Below are positions 9,750-20,288 of a stretch of DNA of 64,000 nucleotides, piece after piece. The notes under the pieces are model-generated. The model had not been told where the DNA came from. It did no database searches and saw nothing but the letters and a program-made list of their open reading frames with translations. This DNA is from Paraphysomonas bandaiensis (lineage: Eukaryota > Chrysophyceae). The DNA lies in the NCBI GenBank assembly GCA_965644295.1, contig CBFFRP010000182.1, forward strand, positions 248,001-312,000, in the 5' to 3' direction. Numbering within the stretch: the stretch's first letter is position 1; each line of letters opens with the position of its first letter. The translations under genes and the position numbers were made by a program.

Positions 9750-10220
9750 TGTAGTACAATTCCCTATTCCTTAACCATATTTCATTTAATGCACCTTGAA
9801 TACTTACGATATTTCAGTTTCAAGCAATAAAGATAGCATATAATATAATCTTCTTTCCAGACTACAACGTAAATTGTTTACCACAACAAGAAACAGCAGT
9901 TACACACTGCGTGATCAATTCCACTAATGGAATAAGCACTCAATGGCTATACAAGAGGAGTCGCGGGTATCCTGCGAGCCCGCATTCTATCTTCAAGCTC
10001 GGCCTTAACCACTTCCACCTCATGAGGCTTAAACACGATATGCTCGTGTTCGAAAGGATCGACTTATATCACTCCATAGTGCGCCTACATAGTTTCCATA
10101 GTTTCTCTATTTATTTATGTGTTTGTAGATTGCTGATTGCTGCTGAGATGTGTGTGTATGTGATGGTTGTTTGTTTGGAGCGTCCATTTTTAGGATGATC
10201 CGATCCTCTGTCCACTTTGC
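9750..10220 (-). pseudogene. Internally deleted relic of the two-domain gene family
   Basis: 9750-9930 matches the 3' flank of the gene at 23201 (compare 23000-23185). 9935-10050 matches its last ~40 codons (minus strand), then the match breaks at about 10052. 10130-10200 matches the 5' flank of the same gene (compare 23990-24062). The body of the gene has therefore been deleted, leaving both flanks joined to the C-terminal codons. It is not translatable as a family protein. Confidence 0.7.
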
Positions 10221-11482
10221 AGCTCGCTCCTCCTAACTGCTATCTTGATGTGATTGCAGCACACATACCGAACATACTTATAAGCGAGCAGATTATCGTG
10301 AAAATTGAACCATATGTCCAGAGATACAATACCATTGTACTCGCTAAAGAGATGATCAAATGGAAGGTACCGTAAAATCATGTAATCAGTACGTACAGTC
10401 ATGACAGGTGATATATAGGTCCTTCTTCCAGACAGAGACGGTATATGGCAACCCATAGTCACCATTAAATGGGAAAGGACATATGAACCACACCGAGGCA
10501 TAGAATAACGGTAGAGAAGCAGTAGAGACATCCATCTGACTGCAGGAAAAACACGTACTATAGGTGGTTATAGAAGCTATATATGTGCATTTACAGGCCA
10601 CTGGTTGAATATAGAGCCATGTACACGTATATACCATATATTAGGGTAAGGATACAACATATATATATATTCTGTAGAAGGGTCACAACCTATACATATA
10701 TGTGTGGGTGAAAGAGAGAAACTAGGTTAGTATGTACGCATATATACATGTATACATTCACACTGTAATAATAATAACTCTTCAAAAGAATTATATATAT
10801 ATCACAGCCCAGCATATAGAATAGAAGATAGTGCTGATGATTATAAACCTGCTTTAAACCTGCACAGGTTTACACAGCTCTAAACTGGAAACTCTTCGAC
10901 CTGTCGAGCATAATCGATAGCACTCCATCTATCTCATGAGGAAACACTCTCATCAAATGTAGGCTTATTGATGCGACTCCTCATCACTCGCACCCCCATC
11001 GATAGCACTGCACCCCCATCCACACAATCAGACACATTACTGAATCACCGTGCTCACACTCTGCACATGGGTAGACATCATTCTGATAATTATATGGGTC
11101 TCTTCAGAGGGTTCATACATTCATCAACCACTATACACACTTCAACGTCAGTCATCTTTTCCGTCTACTTTTTCTGTCTTATGTTCGTATGAAAAAACCC
11201 GATTTTCATAAATAATACTGGTTTTATATCCTATATACTGTATGTTTCTACTGTACACAGCAGTATCACTCGAGCCCTACAAGTCGTATGGACTCCTGCT
11301 CCTCCGTCCAGTTCCATTCCAATGGTCACACTTCAGCAGTTGTTTCCAACTACCATCCGCTACCATGACAAGATATGACACAATTGGATGATTTACTAAG
11401 TTAACTGGACGAGTATTCACTCATGAATCAAGTTAATATAAGAGAAGGTTATAATAAATATAATAAACATTATATCACGTTA
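10221..11482. other. Intergenic, AT-rich, no supported gene
   Basis: Only short overlapping frames without motifs, and simple TA-rich stretches (10650-10680, 10790-10802). I see no RNA gene. Confidence 0.5.
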
Positions 11483-11666
11483 TCTCTACTACCATTCCAG
11501 TAGGATCTTATATCGTCACTATCTTCTTGTATGGTCAATATATATTCAGTTCTCATCACTTCTCATAATCAGTTAACCACTACTGTATTCTCCAGTAACC
11601 ATCTTATTCATAATTCCAATGTCTTAGAATTACAGCTTTTAATTGCTTAAACAGCAAAACTCAACA
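11483..11666 (+). repeat. Diverged copy of LTR-like repeat R1
   Basis: Shares TATCTCTACTACC, GTCACTATCTTCTT-like, ACTACTGTATTCT and AAACAGCAAAACTCAACA segments in the same order as 8976-9204 and 21632-21860, but with many substitutions and deletions, so it is an older copy. Confidence 0.5.
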
Positions 11667-11711
11667 GGGCCCACCTGAAGAAGAACCGGGGTATTGGGCT
11701 GGGGAAATATT

Positions 11712-11826
11712 ATTCAACCTAGTCAAATTGGTTGAATTACCTAGTCACGCTATTTTTGGTGGAATAACCTAGTCAAAGTAATAAATGACTCAACCTAGTC
11801 AACTTTGGTATTCAACCTAGTCGTTC
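11712..11826 (+). repeat. Five spaced ACCTAGTC motifs
   Basis: ACCTAGTC occurs at 11717, 11739, 11767, 11793 and 11815 (spacing 22-28 bp), each in a context like TTCAACCTAGTCAA. It looks like a degenerate minisatellite or a clustered binding site; no neighbouring gene explains it. Confidence 0.65.
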
Positions 11827-12282
11827 TTGTATCCATTGATTACACACTGTGACTGTCTAAGATACCATCTCACACCACACAATATATTAGTGGCTTACAG
11901 AGCATCAAAACAAACACTCAAACATAACAATAAGCTCATATATACATATCTACATACACAGGTGTACGTGTATGTCTATCTAGCCTATCTGTAGCATGTA
12001 TGTATATAGCGATGGGTCCCTGTGAGTGTTATGGGGAGGAGGGTCCATGAAGCTGTGGGTATAACTCACTCTATGATCCGCAGGTCATCTTGAGATCCTC
12101 ATATGCTGTGAGTGATGGCGCTCATCTTCCTTCACTTCAGCACTGAATGACTTCGATTGCTGCATATTGGCTTTCAGAGGTGCATAAATCTCCCTATTTT
12201 TAGTCCAACGAAGAAAAACAGGAGGTTTTCAGGGAACAAACTTCTAAAAGCAGCATCATTGAAGTGGACGACTGTAGAGCAG

Positions 12283-12361
12283 CATCAGTCTTACAGTATC
12301 ATGAGCGTGTCATCAGTCTTACAGTATCATGAGTGTGTCATCAGTCTTACAGTATCATGAG
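12283..12361 (+). repeat. 28-bp minisatellite, nearly 3 units
   Basis: Units starting CATCAGTCTTACAGTATCAT at 12283, 12311 and 12339, with one substitution between units (AGCGTGT or AGTGTGT). Confidence 0.85.
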
Positions 12362-12860
12362 CTGCCTGTGCTGAAGTCAAGCGTCCGGGCTGTTCACCTT
12401 GAGGACTCAAAAATCCTGACGTCAGCAGATGTTAGATACTGCTTGTTCACTACGTTTTCTTTGTGTGATAGAGCGTGAGTGATTGCAACTTGGTGTTGGT
12501 GGTGACACACACAAGCAGCTTTCGTAGTGATAAATGGTAGGATATTAGAGTAAAGCTCTAGTTGGTTAAATTAATGCTAAATTAGTTCCCACTCTTACAC
12601 GCCTATTGCTAATAATAAGATATTTACTACTAGCCAGTCTGTTCTCTAGTGAGTGGTTGACTACTATTTTCATCGCTATACTAGATGTACTTGCAAGCAT
12701 AACAGTTGTACGATGATACAGATTATCCATGATAAGTACTAATATTAATTAAGAAGCTTCACGTGTGTATTAGTTACGGTTACTGTAATATAAAATATAA
12801 CAGTAACGACTATCGACCACTCTATAAACCAATGTATGTTTTGCTAATAACAAGACATTC
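12362..12860. other. Intergenic, nothing recognised
   Basis: AT-rich, no frame of note, no tRNA-like fold noticed. Confidence 0.5.
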
Positions 12861-15376
12861 ACTAACGATATTTCAGTTTCAAGCAATATAGCATATAGTT
12901 TGCTTTTCTTCCAACATTGGTGTGAGCGCCCTTTCATACCAATAATGACTATCCTGGAGAAGTCGTGGATATCCTGTGAGCCCGCATTCTTTCTTCAAGC
13001 TCGGCTTTAACCACTTCCACCTCATGAGGCTTAAACAGAATATGCTCGTGATCGAAAGAACCCACTCGTCTGCGAAGATGGGAATGCTCATACTCATCCG
13101 CATTGATACCATCAAGCTCCATTATTCTTCGTTTAGCTCGTTTAGGAACCCTACCCCTCAAAAAATGTCCACGAGGTAGCACACGACTACAACCCATGTC
13201 CCGGATAATGTCATCCATTGTCTTACCATCATAGTGCTCAATACTAGAGTTTCGAATACGAAGAATCTCATCTCGCATCCTCAGAAGCGCCTTGCTCCAA
13301 ATAGCCATCAATATCATAATACCATTATTTGATGGCAAGATTTCATCTACATCGAAGCGGTCATTATAGGCCTGTACTCTTGATTCGGAGTGTAGTCTTG
13401 ATTCAGCGGAAGGACGACAACATGCATTAACAAGATCAGTCACTCTTTTCATAATTTTATGCAAAGTTTTCTGGTTGTTAACATGTATACTAATTTTGTT
13501 TTCTTTTGTTTTTTCTTGTGATTCTTTTTGTGTTAAGTATTTCGTCATTATTATCTCAGGAATAAAATTCTTATATTCAGCCCTCAGAATTATTCGATAT
13601 TTCCCATCATATCTGAAGAGCTCAGCTTCGCTCCATTTCTGTGTTTTGGTCCTAGTGGGGAGCTTGTTAAAATGAGTGCACACGATCTCGATGTCCTCAT
13701 CATCGATACAACATATTTCGCCCTTACTGTTTCTTATATGAGAGTGACCGTTACCTCCTCGTTCCACATTTGCTGTATTCTGATTTCTGTAGCCGGGAGT
13801 ATAGCTGTCAGAAAATTTACGCTTCTTGTTTTTGATGTTACGAGGGTGACAGTTTCCTCCGCCTTCCGAATTTGCTAAAGCCTGTATTCTGTGAGCCCGC
13901 ATTCTTTCTTCAAGCTCGGCTTTAACCACTTCCACCTCATGAGGCTTAAACAGAATATGCTCGTGATCGAAAGAACCCACTCGTCTGCGAAGATGGGAAT
14001 GCTCATACTCATCCGCATTGATACCATCAAGCTCCATTATTCTTCGTTTAGCTCGTTTAGGAACCCTACCCCTCAAAAAATGTCCACGACGTAGCACATT
14101 GTCAAGTTCCATGTCCCGGATAATGTCATCCATTGTCTTACCATCATAGTGCTCAATACTAGAGTTTCGAATACGAAGAATCTCATCTCGCATCCTCAGA
14201 AGCGCCTTGCTCCAAATAGCCATCAATATCATAATACCATTATTTGATGGCAAGATTTCATCTACATCGAAGCGGTCATTATAGGCCTGTACTCTTGATT
14301 CGGAGTGTAGTCTTGATTCAGCGGAAGGACGACAACATGCATTAACAAGATCAGTCACTCTTTTCATAATTTTTTTTAAAGTTTTCTGGTTGTTAACATG
14401 TTTACGAATTTCTTTTTGTGCTAAGTATTTCGTCATTATTATCTCAGGAATAAAATTCTTATATTCAGCCCTCAGAATTATTCGATATTTCCCATCATAT
14501 CTGAAGAGCTCAGCTTCGCTCCATTTCTGTGTTTTGGTCCTAGTGGGGAGCTTGTTAAAATGAGTGCACACGATCTCGATGTCCTCATCATCGATACAAC
14601 ATATTTCGCCCTTACTGTTTCCTATATGAGAGTGACCGTTATTTCCTCCTATCCCATTTACTACGTCCTGATTTACAGCAACGGGAGTATCATTATTATC
14701 ACTTGCTTCAGCAACTTGATTTATTGCATCCTGATCTACGTCATCCTGAGAATCACTCACGGAGCCATTACCTCTGTAGAGTGAGGGGGATTCATTGTCA
14801 GCCCCTTCATAAGAAGAAGCACTCATGGAGCCATCACCTCTGCCAAGAAAGTGACAGTTAGAATCAATCTTATCATAATACTCAAGATCAGAGTCAAACT
14901 TAGATTCGGCATTAACGTCCCACTTATAGTCAGAAATGATATTGTAACACCCTTCATACACGCTAGTGGGAAAACCATGCATCTCATTAGAAGAAGCACT
15001 CATGTATGATAGTTTAAGAACTAGCTTGTGTCTGTGTCAGTATACTGCAGAGTGCAGAGTGCTGAGTGCTGATTGCTGCAGAGATATGTGCATATACCAT
15101 ACTACGAAGTACTAGTGGGACTGTCCACTTTTTGGGTGATCTTCCTCAACATACTACGGATACAGCAGAGGGGTAGCTAGATATCCGGATATCTACAGCA
15201 GATCTTACAAAATTCAGAAACTTTTAGAGCTAAAAATAGGATTTTGTAAACCAATGAAAATCAAAATCTACTTTTACGAAATAGATAACTTACTTTTTCA
15301 ATACTTCATGTCAAATACTGTGCTTTTCAACATCTCGTAGTATATAATACATTTTGTGTACATGCACATACTGCTG
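12861..15376. repeat. Segmental duplication, copy 2
   Basis: Gene family copy 2 with 3' flank (12861-12948) and 5' flank (15004-15376) similar to 1-72 and 1951-2400. The match breaks at about 15377, where a transposon relic is inserted, and a short stretch resumes at about 17025. Confidence 0.7.
12949..15003 (-). CDS. Unrecognised two-domain family protein, copy 2 (684 aa)
   Basis: Single-exon member of the same unknown family. The N-terminus contains MSASSNEM and a second MSASSYE about 55 residues later, with acidic spacers. Two ~245-residue domain copies follow (about 134-376 and 434-684). Both carry the insertion SRLHSESR after NACCRPSAE, which is absent from the copies at 73-1950 and 23201-23938, and both carry DEILRIRN where copy 1 has DDILHDRN. 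This shows homogenisation inside the gene. The second domain has MGCSRVL where others have MELDNVL or MELDHVL. The start corresponds to an internal Met of copy 1, because the upstream ~50 codons found there are missing here. The function is unknown. Confidence 0.75.
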   Translation of the reverse strand: MSASSNEMHGFPTSVYEGCYNIISDYKWDVNAESKFDSDLEYYDKIDSNCHFLGRGDGSMSASSYEGADNESPSLYRGNGSVSDSQDDVDQDAINQVAEASDNNDTPVAVNQDVVNGIGGNNGHSHIGNSKGEICCIDDEDIEIVCTHFNKLPTRTKTQKWSEAELFRYDGKYRIILRAEYKNFIPEIIMTKYLAQKEIRKHVNNQKTLKKIMKRVTDLVNACCRPSAESRLHSESRVQAYNDRFDVDEILPSNNGIMILMAIWSKALLRMRDEILRIRNSSIEHYDGKTMDDIIRDMELDNVLRRGHFLRGRVPKRAKRRIMELDGINADEYEHSHLRRRVGSFDHEHILFKPHEVEVVKAELEERMRAHRIQALANSEGGGNCHPRNIKNKKRKFSDSYTPGYRNQNTANVERGGNGHSHIRNSKGEICCIDDEDIEIVCTHFNKLPTRTKTQKWSEAELFRYDGKYRIILRAEYKNFIPEIIMTKYLTQKESQEKTKENKISIHVNNQKTLHKIMKRVTDLVNACCRPSAESRLHSESRVQAYNDRFDVDEILPSNNGIMILMAIWSKALLRMRDEILRIRNSSIEHYDGKTMDDIIRDMGCSRVLPRGHFLRGRVPKRAKRRIMELDGINADEYEHSHLRRRVGSFDHEHILFKPHEVEVVKAELEERMRAHRISTTSPG

Positions 15377-17015
15377 TACAGTCACTTCGCGTTATGGTGG
15401 ACGACATATGGTGGATATGCTCGTTATAGTGGATGAATTTAGGCTTGGTACGGGGATTTTATGCAAAAATCCCCGATTTATATATAAACTTATAGTTTTA
15501 AATGAAAATCCCTATTTTGGTTGATTGCTGTGAAAAATTGGCAGGCAATATACAGAAAAGTACAATTACTCATATGTAACACACATTCATTACATATACA
15601 TACATTACTGCATCTGTTCGTGTGCTGTATGTAGCGATGTCAGATGAATGCAGCATCAGTACCAAGCGCAAGTTATCGCTGAGTAGATCTCGGATGTGCA
15701 GAAATGTAATTTTGTGAAAGAATATAAAGAGGGTCATTTCAAATACCTCAACCAATTCGTTGCGTACAAGAAGAACATATTCAGCACTAAATAATTGGAT
15801 TAAAGACTGGAATGATGGGACACTGAAGGTTGAAAATTGCACAGGCCGCAAGAAGGAAGGGTTCATTTCCTGAGGTGGAGAGTAAACTTGTTGAGTACAT
15901 TAATTTTCGCCAGGAGCACTACAAAGTAGATAAATGCGGGTTGAGCTGGCTCTTTCTGCAGCAGAAGGCTAAGGACTATGCAAACAATATATTGCAATAC
16001 TATTGTTAGAGAGCGTTCAATCAATACTATTGATGGACATTTTAAGCAGGCCCAACAATACAATATAGTGCAATATATTGTCACTGTTTTGCAATATATT
16101 AGTATGACTAATCAGTAAGTAAACACATCCGTAGATTTAATTTTTAGTATTAGTCATTAAGATCAAATGACAACCAAACCAAAACTACTGCTTATAGCTA
16201 TTAAAAATCCACCTCGTCCTCATCCTCTGAGCCATCATCGGTGACGTCAACATCACCATATTCATCCACAGAATTAATTGAAATATGCTAGTATCCAGCC
16301 ACAACTGTCGAATAGCTTTCAGAAACAACAGCATATTAAGTAGGATGAATACTTTTGCGCAACACTGATATTTTATGTTTAGCTCCGCTGAACAGACGCT
16401 CCCATGTATTGGAATTTCCAATTTGGAAGTACATACCAGGGTCTGGTAACCGTTAATGACTCGTGGACCTGTACGTTTCTTAATTTTTTGAGCTGACTGA
16501 AGATTTTTATTTGCATAGTCAACATCAGCTTCATCATCCTCTGTAATGTTGTATTTATTTATTTATCAATTTCTCGGTTATTTGTATCCATATTGCACCC
16601 TACAGTTGAGAATCTTCTCTGATATGACTATCATAATATTGATTGCAATATATTGCAATATATTGTAAGGTACTTTAACAGAAGCAATATTGATGGGATT
16701 TTTGGCCGGTCGACAAATCAATATACTTTACAATATATTGTACATTGTATTGCAATTCAATATATTTTTTCCTAGCCCTGCTATCACGTAATAACAAGGC
16801 TTTTTACATAATTATTTATCTGTAGTGCGATAATAGAAAGTTTTCCAAACTAAAGTGTGGAATACGATATTTTAAACATTTACTTATGGGTTTTCAGTAG
16901 AAAACCATGGTTTTACAAGACAAAACTGTGTTTTGTAGAAAAAAACTGGGTTTTTCCAGCAAAAACCCGGGTTTTCTAATCGTGGATGGTGCCGTTGTGG
17001 TGGACAGTATGGCTT
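15377..17015 (+). mobile_element. Inserted DNA-transposon relic with pogo-like N-terminus
   Basis: Defined by comparison of the two segmental duplicates: the sequence is absent between 2400 and 2430 in copy 1. At 15833-15990 the plus strand reads RKGSFPEVESKLVEYI, then a short HTH-like stretch ending KAKDYANN. This resembles the CENP-B-type HTH of pogo/Tigger transposases (family pattern FP-x-x-E-x-x-L). The left end has repeated GTTATRGTGGA motifs and the right end GTTGTGGTGGACAGTAT. ACAGTCACTTCGCGTTATGG at the left and the complement of the right end are only weakly alike, so terminal repeats are uncertain. A hAT fragment is nested in it. Confidence 0.5.
16185..16435 (-). pseudogene. hAT transposase C-terminal relic nested in the insertion
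   Basis: Minus-strand peptides WERLFSGAKHKISVLRKSI (about 16355-16411) and, after a frameshift, LNMLLFLKAIRQLW (about 16300-16345) match the hAT dimerisation domain pattern. An acidic tail (DGSEDEDEVDF) ends it, as in many hAT proteins. CAATATATTGCAATA-type palindromes lie on both sides (15990-16100 and 16640-16760) and may mark its ends. Confidence 0.55.
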
Positions 17016-17076
17016 AAGGCACTGCATCATATGCTCTCTCTATATATTCCTCCTTAGTCCAGACTCTTTCCATACT

Positions 17077-17357
17077 GCCCCATTCTGAGCGCGTACTTAG
17101 GTAGAGCCGGGTGGGGGCCGGGTGGGTACCTAACTAATACTTGATTTAAGTCCCATACGTTATTTGCTCGCTACCTACTGAACCCAACTAGCTACATCAT
17201 TATCACACGGTATTCAGCGCTGAATATGCAATGAGACCCCGAGTGGGGAACCGCTGAACTGAGCAATGTGTACATAGAGAGAAGTGTGCGGTCGCAACAC
17301 TCAGCTGCACCCACTAGGGGGCCGCACGCAGTGATTAGTTACGCTGTCAGTATGGAG
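17077..17357 (+). repeat. Dispersed repeat R2, copy A
   Basis: From CATTCTGAGCGCGTACTTAG to GATTAGTTACGCTGTCAG. It matches, in opposite orientation, 52594-53421 (there with CTAAGTACGCGCTCAGAAT and GACAGCGTAACTAATCAC). Both ends carry CCATACTG in inverted orientation (about 17070 and 17355), so it may be a non-autonomous DNA element. No coding potential. Confidence 0.6.
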
Positions 17358-17984
17358 CAAGCTTGACCCATATTTTCAACAAAGTCCACATCAATCTCAA
17401 ATGTTATATAATCTTCTTTTTTCCTAGAGGTTACCTCTAATGTTTTGAAATCAATCTTTCGAAATCTAAAACATCCAGATGAGTACATTCTCTGGTGCCC
17501 CCACAATTATAAATAGCCAGTAGTACAGACACAATTCTTAGGATAACAAGCTACTAATATTCCTACACCTACTAAAGTACACACGAATTAGATATGGTAG
17601 GGTCTCTAACAGACCTGGTGTCCTATCTACAAGCGAATAAATTTCGTGGATGGACACAATAACTAATTATATTATAACATTATAACTAGCAAAATGTTTC
17701 AACCAATCCTTCAAAAAGCAATAACAAAATCAATAATATGCCTCCGGTTTGGTATCAGTAGGATGGTAAGCACGCAACCGCAGCTTATACGTACTACCTC
17801 GAAAATTATGGGGACATACTGATTAGGGGTGTCATCATAGGCATGACACTTAAAACTGAACTATTCCTCATAATATGAGTGTCTTCCACCTTATACGCAC
17901 GGGATATTTAAGCCGGTATACCCTTTAGGGGTATACCACCACACACATGATTTATGGTGTGCCGGCTCTAAGTGCGTGTGTTTA
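17358..17984. other. Intergenic, nothing recognised
   Basis: A small inverted repeat, GGGGTATACC (about 17925-17936), lies about 50 bp beyond the stop codon of the minus-strand gene at 17985. No gene. Confidence 0.4.
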
Positions 17985-18814
17985 TTAGTGAGGTCTATGA
18001 AACCCTAACACGGCCCCGGAGTCGGCTGAATATTCACTTATTTTATCGTACTCGGTGTGGTTTGAGTGAGGACCTTTCTTGACTTTTCCATTTCTTTCAG
18101 TGGTTCTTGAGTGGTCCACGACAATAAAAAATTCCCTTTGTGTTCGAAGGGGTATCTCACTACTCACAATATTCTCAAACTTAGTCAACATTCCTTGCTG
18201 ACGACATCTCTGTAAAAAGTCGAAAAAATTATCCAGCTGTTCCGTGTCTCCTTCAAAATAAATCCTGATGTCATAATGATGACACCGCTGGATAGACCCA
18301 GTTACACCCAATTCCATTGCCTTGTCAACAACGTACTTACGAAATCCCCTGTAGCCTGCCAGTGATGCCAGTGCACCATTCGCATGTTTTAACATCATTT
18401 CATAACAATACAATTTCTGAGGAGGTTGAGGCTGTTGAACACGGTCAAATACAGAGGATACAGGAGCAGGTGGATTTTGAAACCCTGCAGCAGAAGTGAG
18501 CAGAATATAGTGTAGATAGATGAGTGAGGTGTGAGAATACAGTGTACATTAATAGGATTACCTGACTGAGGTTGCTGCTGTTCCAGTTTCTCCCGTCGAA
18601 TAGCATACAAATCATGAAGATTCCTTCTACTCTCAGTGATGACAGCGAGAAGAAGGTCTCTCCTCCCTTCTGCAGTGGCACTGCTATACTCGCTTCGATA
18701 GTCCGCAATCTCCGCTTTTAGCGCAGTGATATCCTCCTCAATATCTGCAATAGAGAACATCCTCTGAACTCGTATGCTAATGAGTCTGCTCTGAGTGTTG
18801 TCCTCATTATTCAA
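17985..18814 (-). CDS. Two-exon coiled-coil protein with possible acylphosphatase-like domain (250 aa)
   Basis: My splice model is exon 1 18814-18562, intron 18561-18485 (GTAATC...GCTGCAG), exon 2 18484-17985. It joins in frame (phase 1). Residues 15-80 are a charged helical stretch (DIEEDITALKAEIADYRSEY), followed by a Pro/Gln-rich linker. Residues about 125-190 read GYRGFRKYVVDKAMELGVTG, then a strand ending IYFEGD and a helix LDNFFDFLQRC. This order of GxxGFR, helix, GSI, beta, EGD, helix resembles the acylphosphatase fold, but the family's catalytic Asn in the second strand is not evident, so catalysis is doubtful. The C-terminal ~50 residues are basic and polar. It lies among repeats, so it may be mobile-element-derived. 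The domain call is tentative; the gene model is better supported. Confidence 0.55.
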
Positions 18815-19336
18815 TCTGTCATGTTCATGTGACTGCAGTGCAGTCTGATGTGAAGAGTGAAGGAGTGTGTTCTGATTGCTCTCTGGGCGGGTGCGTGTTT
18901 GTGTGGGGAGTTTTTTTACTAACTTTCGACCTGATTTTTTCGTGAGAAAATGGCGAAAAAGTTGGTGAAAAACTCCATTTATTGTGTTTGCGTTTAACTC
19001 ACCAACTCACTCTTACACACACATACAGAATTCCCACAGACACAGTTGGCATCAAAAGTCCGATTTTTGATGAAAAGTCCAAAAATGTCTCATATTTATG
19101 TCATTTCAGTGACATTGAAATACAATTAACACAACACTTGAACTGACCCGACACTGGACACTTCTAGACTTATCATTCTATGGCAATCATGGACCACTTG
19201 ACACGAATATGCAACCAAATTTTTATTTCATACACTGCTTCTCTCAATATCACAAGGTGTCTTATATCGCTCCAATTCATCGAGTACCCCTCACATCCGG
19301 CCCCATTTCTCAAAATCCCTACATTGAATTTTCATC
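18815..19336. other. Divergent intergenic region
   Basis: Separates the minus gene (start 18814) from a possible small plus-strand gene. It contains the repeated AAAGTCC (19055-19085) and no clear promoter element. Confidence 0.35.
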
Positions 19337-19653
19337 ATGAAGATCTTAAAAGGTTTGTATACTGACGGGCTCTCGCATATATGAGTGCTGTGCAATTCCT
19401 ACGACTTGTTTTTGAATAATGTCTGATTTGTTTTCATTCAGTGACTCGTTTATGTGATTACAAAAAACGTCGCAAAAAGAACCGACAAGACGCCATAGAC
19501 GAGCTCCAGGCAGCTAAATTTGCAAAAGCACAGTCGAAAGACAGTTATGGATCTGATGTTGACCTCAATAATGACTTTAAATCGTGTAAGGTTAAGCAGT
19601 GTGAACCAGTACTGCTGAGAGAAAAATATTTCTCGAAGAGTGCTCTCAGGTAG
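19337..19653 (+). CDS. Possible small basic protein, two exons (75 aa)
   Basis: Candidate model: exon 1 19337-19352 (MKILK), intron 19353-19441 ending TTTTCATTCAG, exon 2 19442-19653. Exon 2 opens with a Lys/Arg-rich run (YKKRRKKNRQ) then polar sequence to a stop. No family recognised. Additional 3' exons are possible, since 19770-19955 is open. Weak support. Confidence 0.25.
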
Positions 19654-20288
19654 CTGTTTTTGTCTATCTATGCGTTCATACATATTTATGAGGAACAATC
19701 TACCTTATAGGACGTAGACAAATGGTAATTGTAGCTATTCGGGTCTAGAATTGGAAGAATGAAGCGCGTGTGTTCGTTCTGGCTGGCCAGGCGTATGAGG
19801 AAGCTGTTACTGTGATCTTGTCCACTTCTGTGCCCTACGGGGATTATATAGAGACACGAAGGAGTATAAATAGTGTCAACATTCAAGGGAGCAAGTTTCT
19901 TAAGCAGTTCATGATAACCTCACGGATAATGTCACTCTACCTAAAGTCCAAATAAGACAACGCAAACAAGAACTAGATAGTACTACCTACATATATGTTG
20001 CTGAATTCTTATTAATAACTGGAATTATTAACTTCTATTTCTACATACTCCACTCTCTTGAATTTGTAGACGTAGCTAGCTAGGCTGTGGCAGGGTCACT
20101 CAAAAATATTGGATTGCAATATATTATTGACTGGCCCTGGGCTGTGGTATCACGATAGGTGATAGCAGGCAGTGGTTGCATAAAATCGTTTGATTGTACT
20201 ATCAGCTATACGACTATGCGATATATATTATGCAGCACAAACTATTTTTATTATAGTAATAGTATAGTCGCCGTGGGCGTCATGTTCA

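Noticed and set aside
10190-10637. Two overlapping minus-strand frames of about 80-110 codons
   Set aside because: They overlap each other in different frames, lack motifs and lie in the decayed flank of the gene-family relic.
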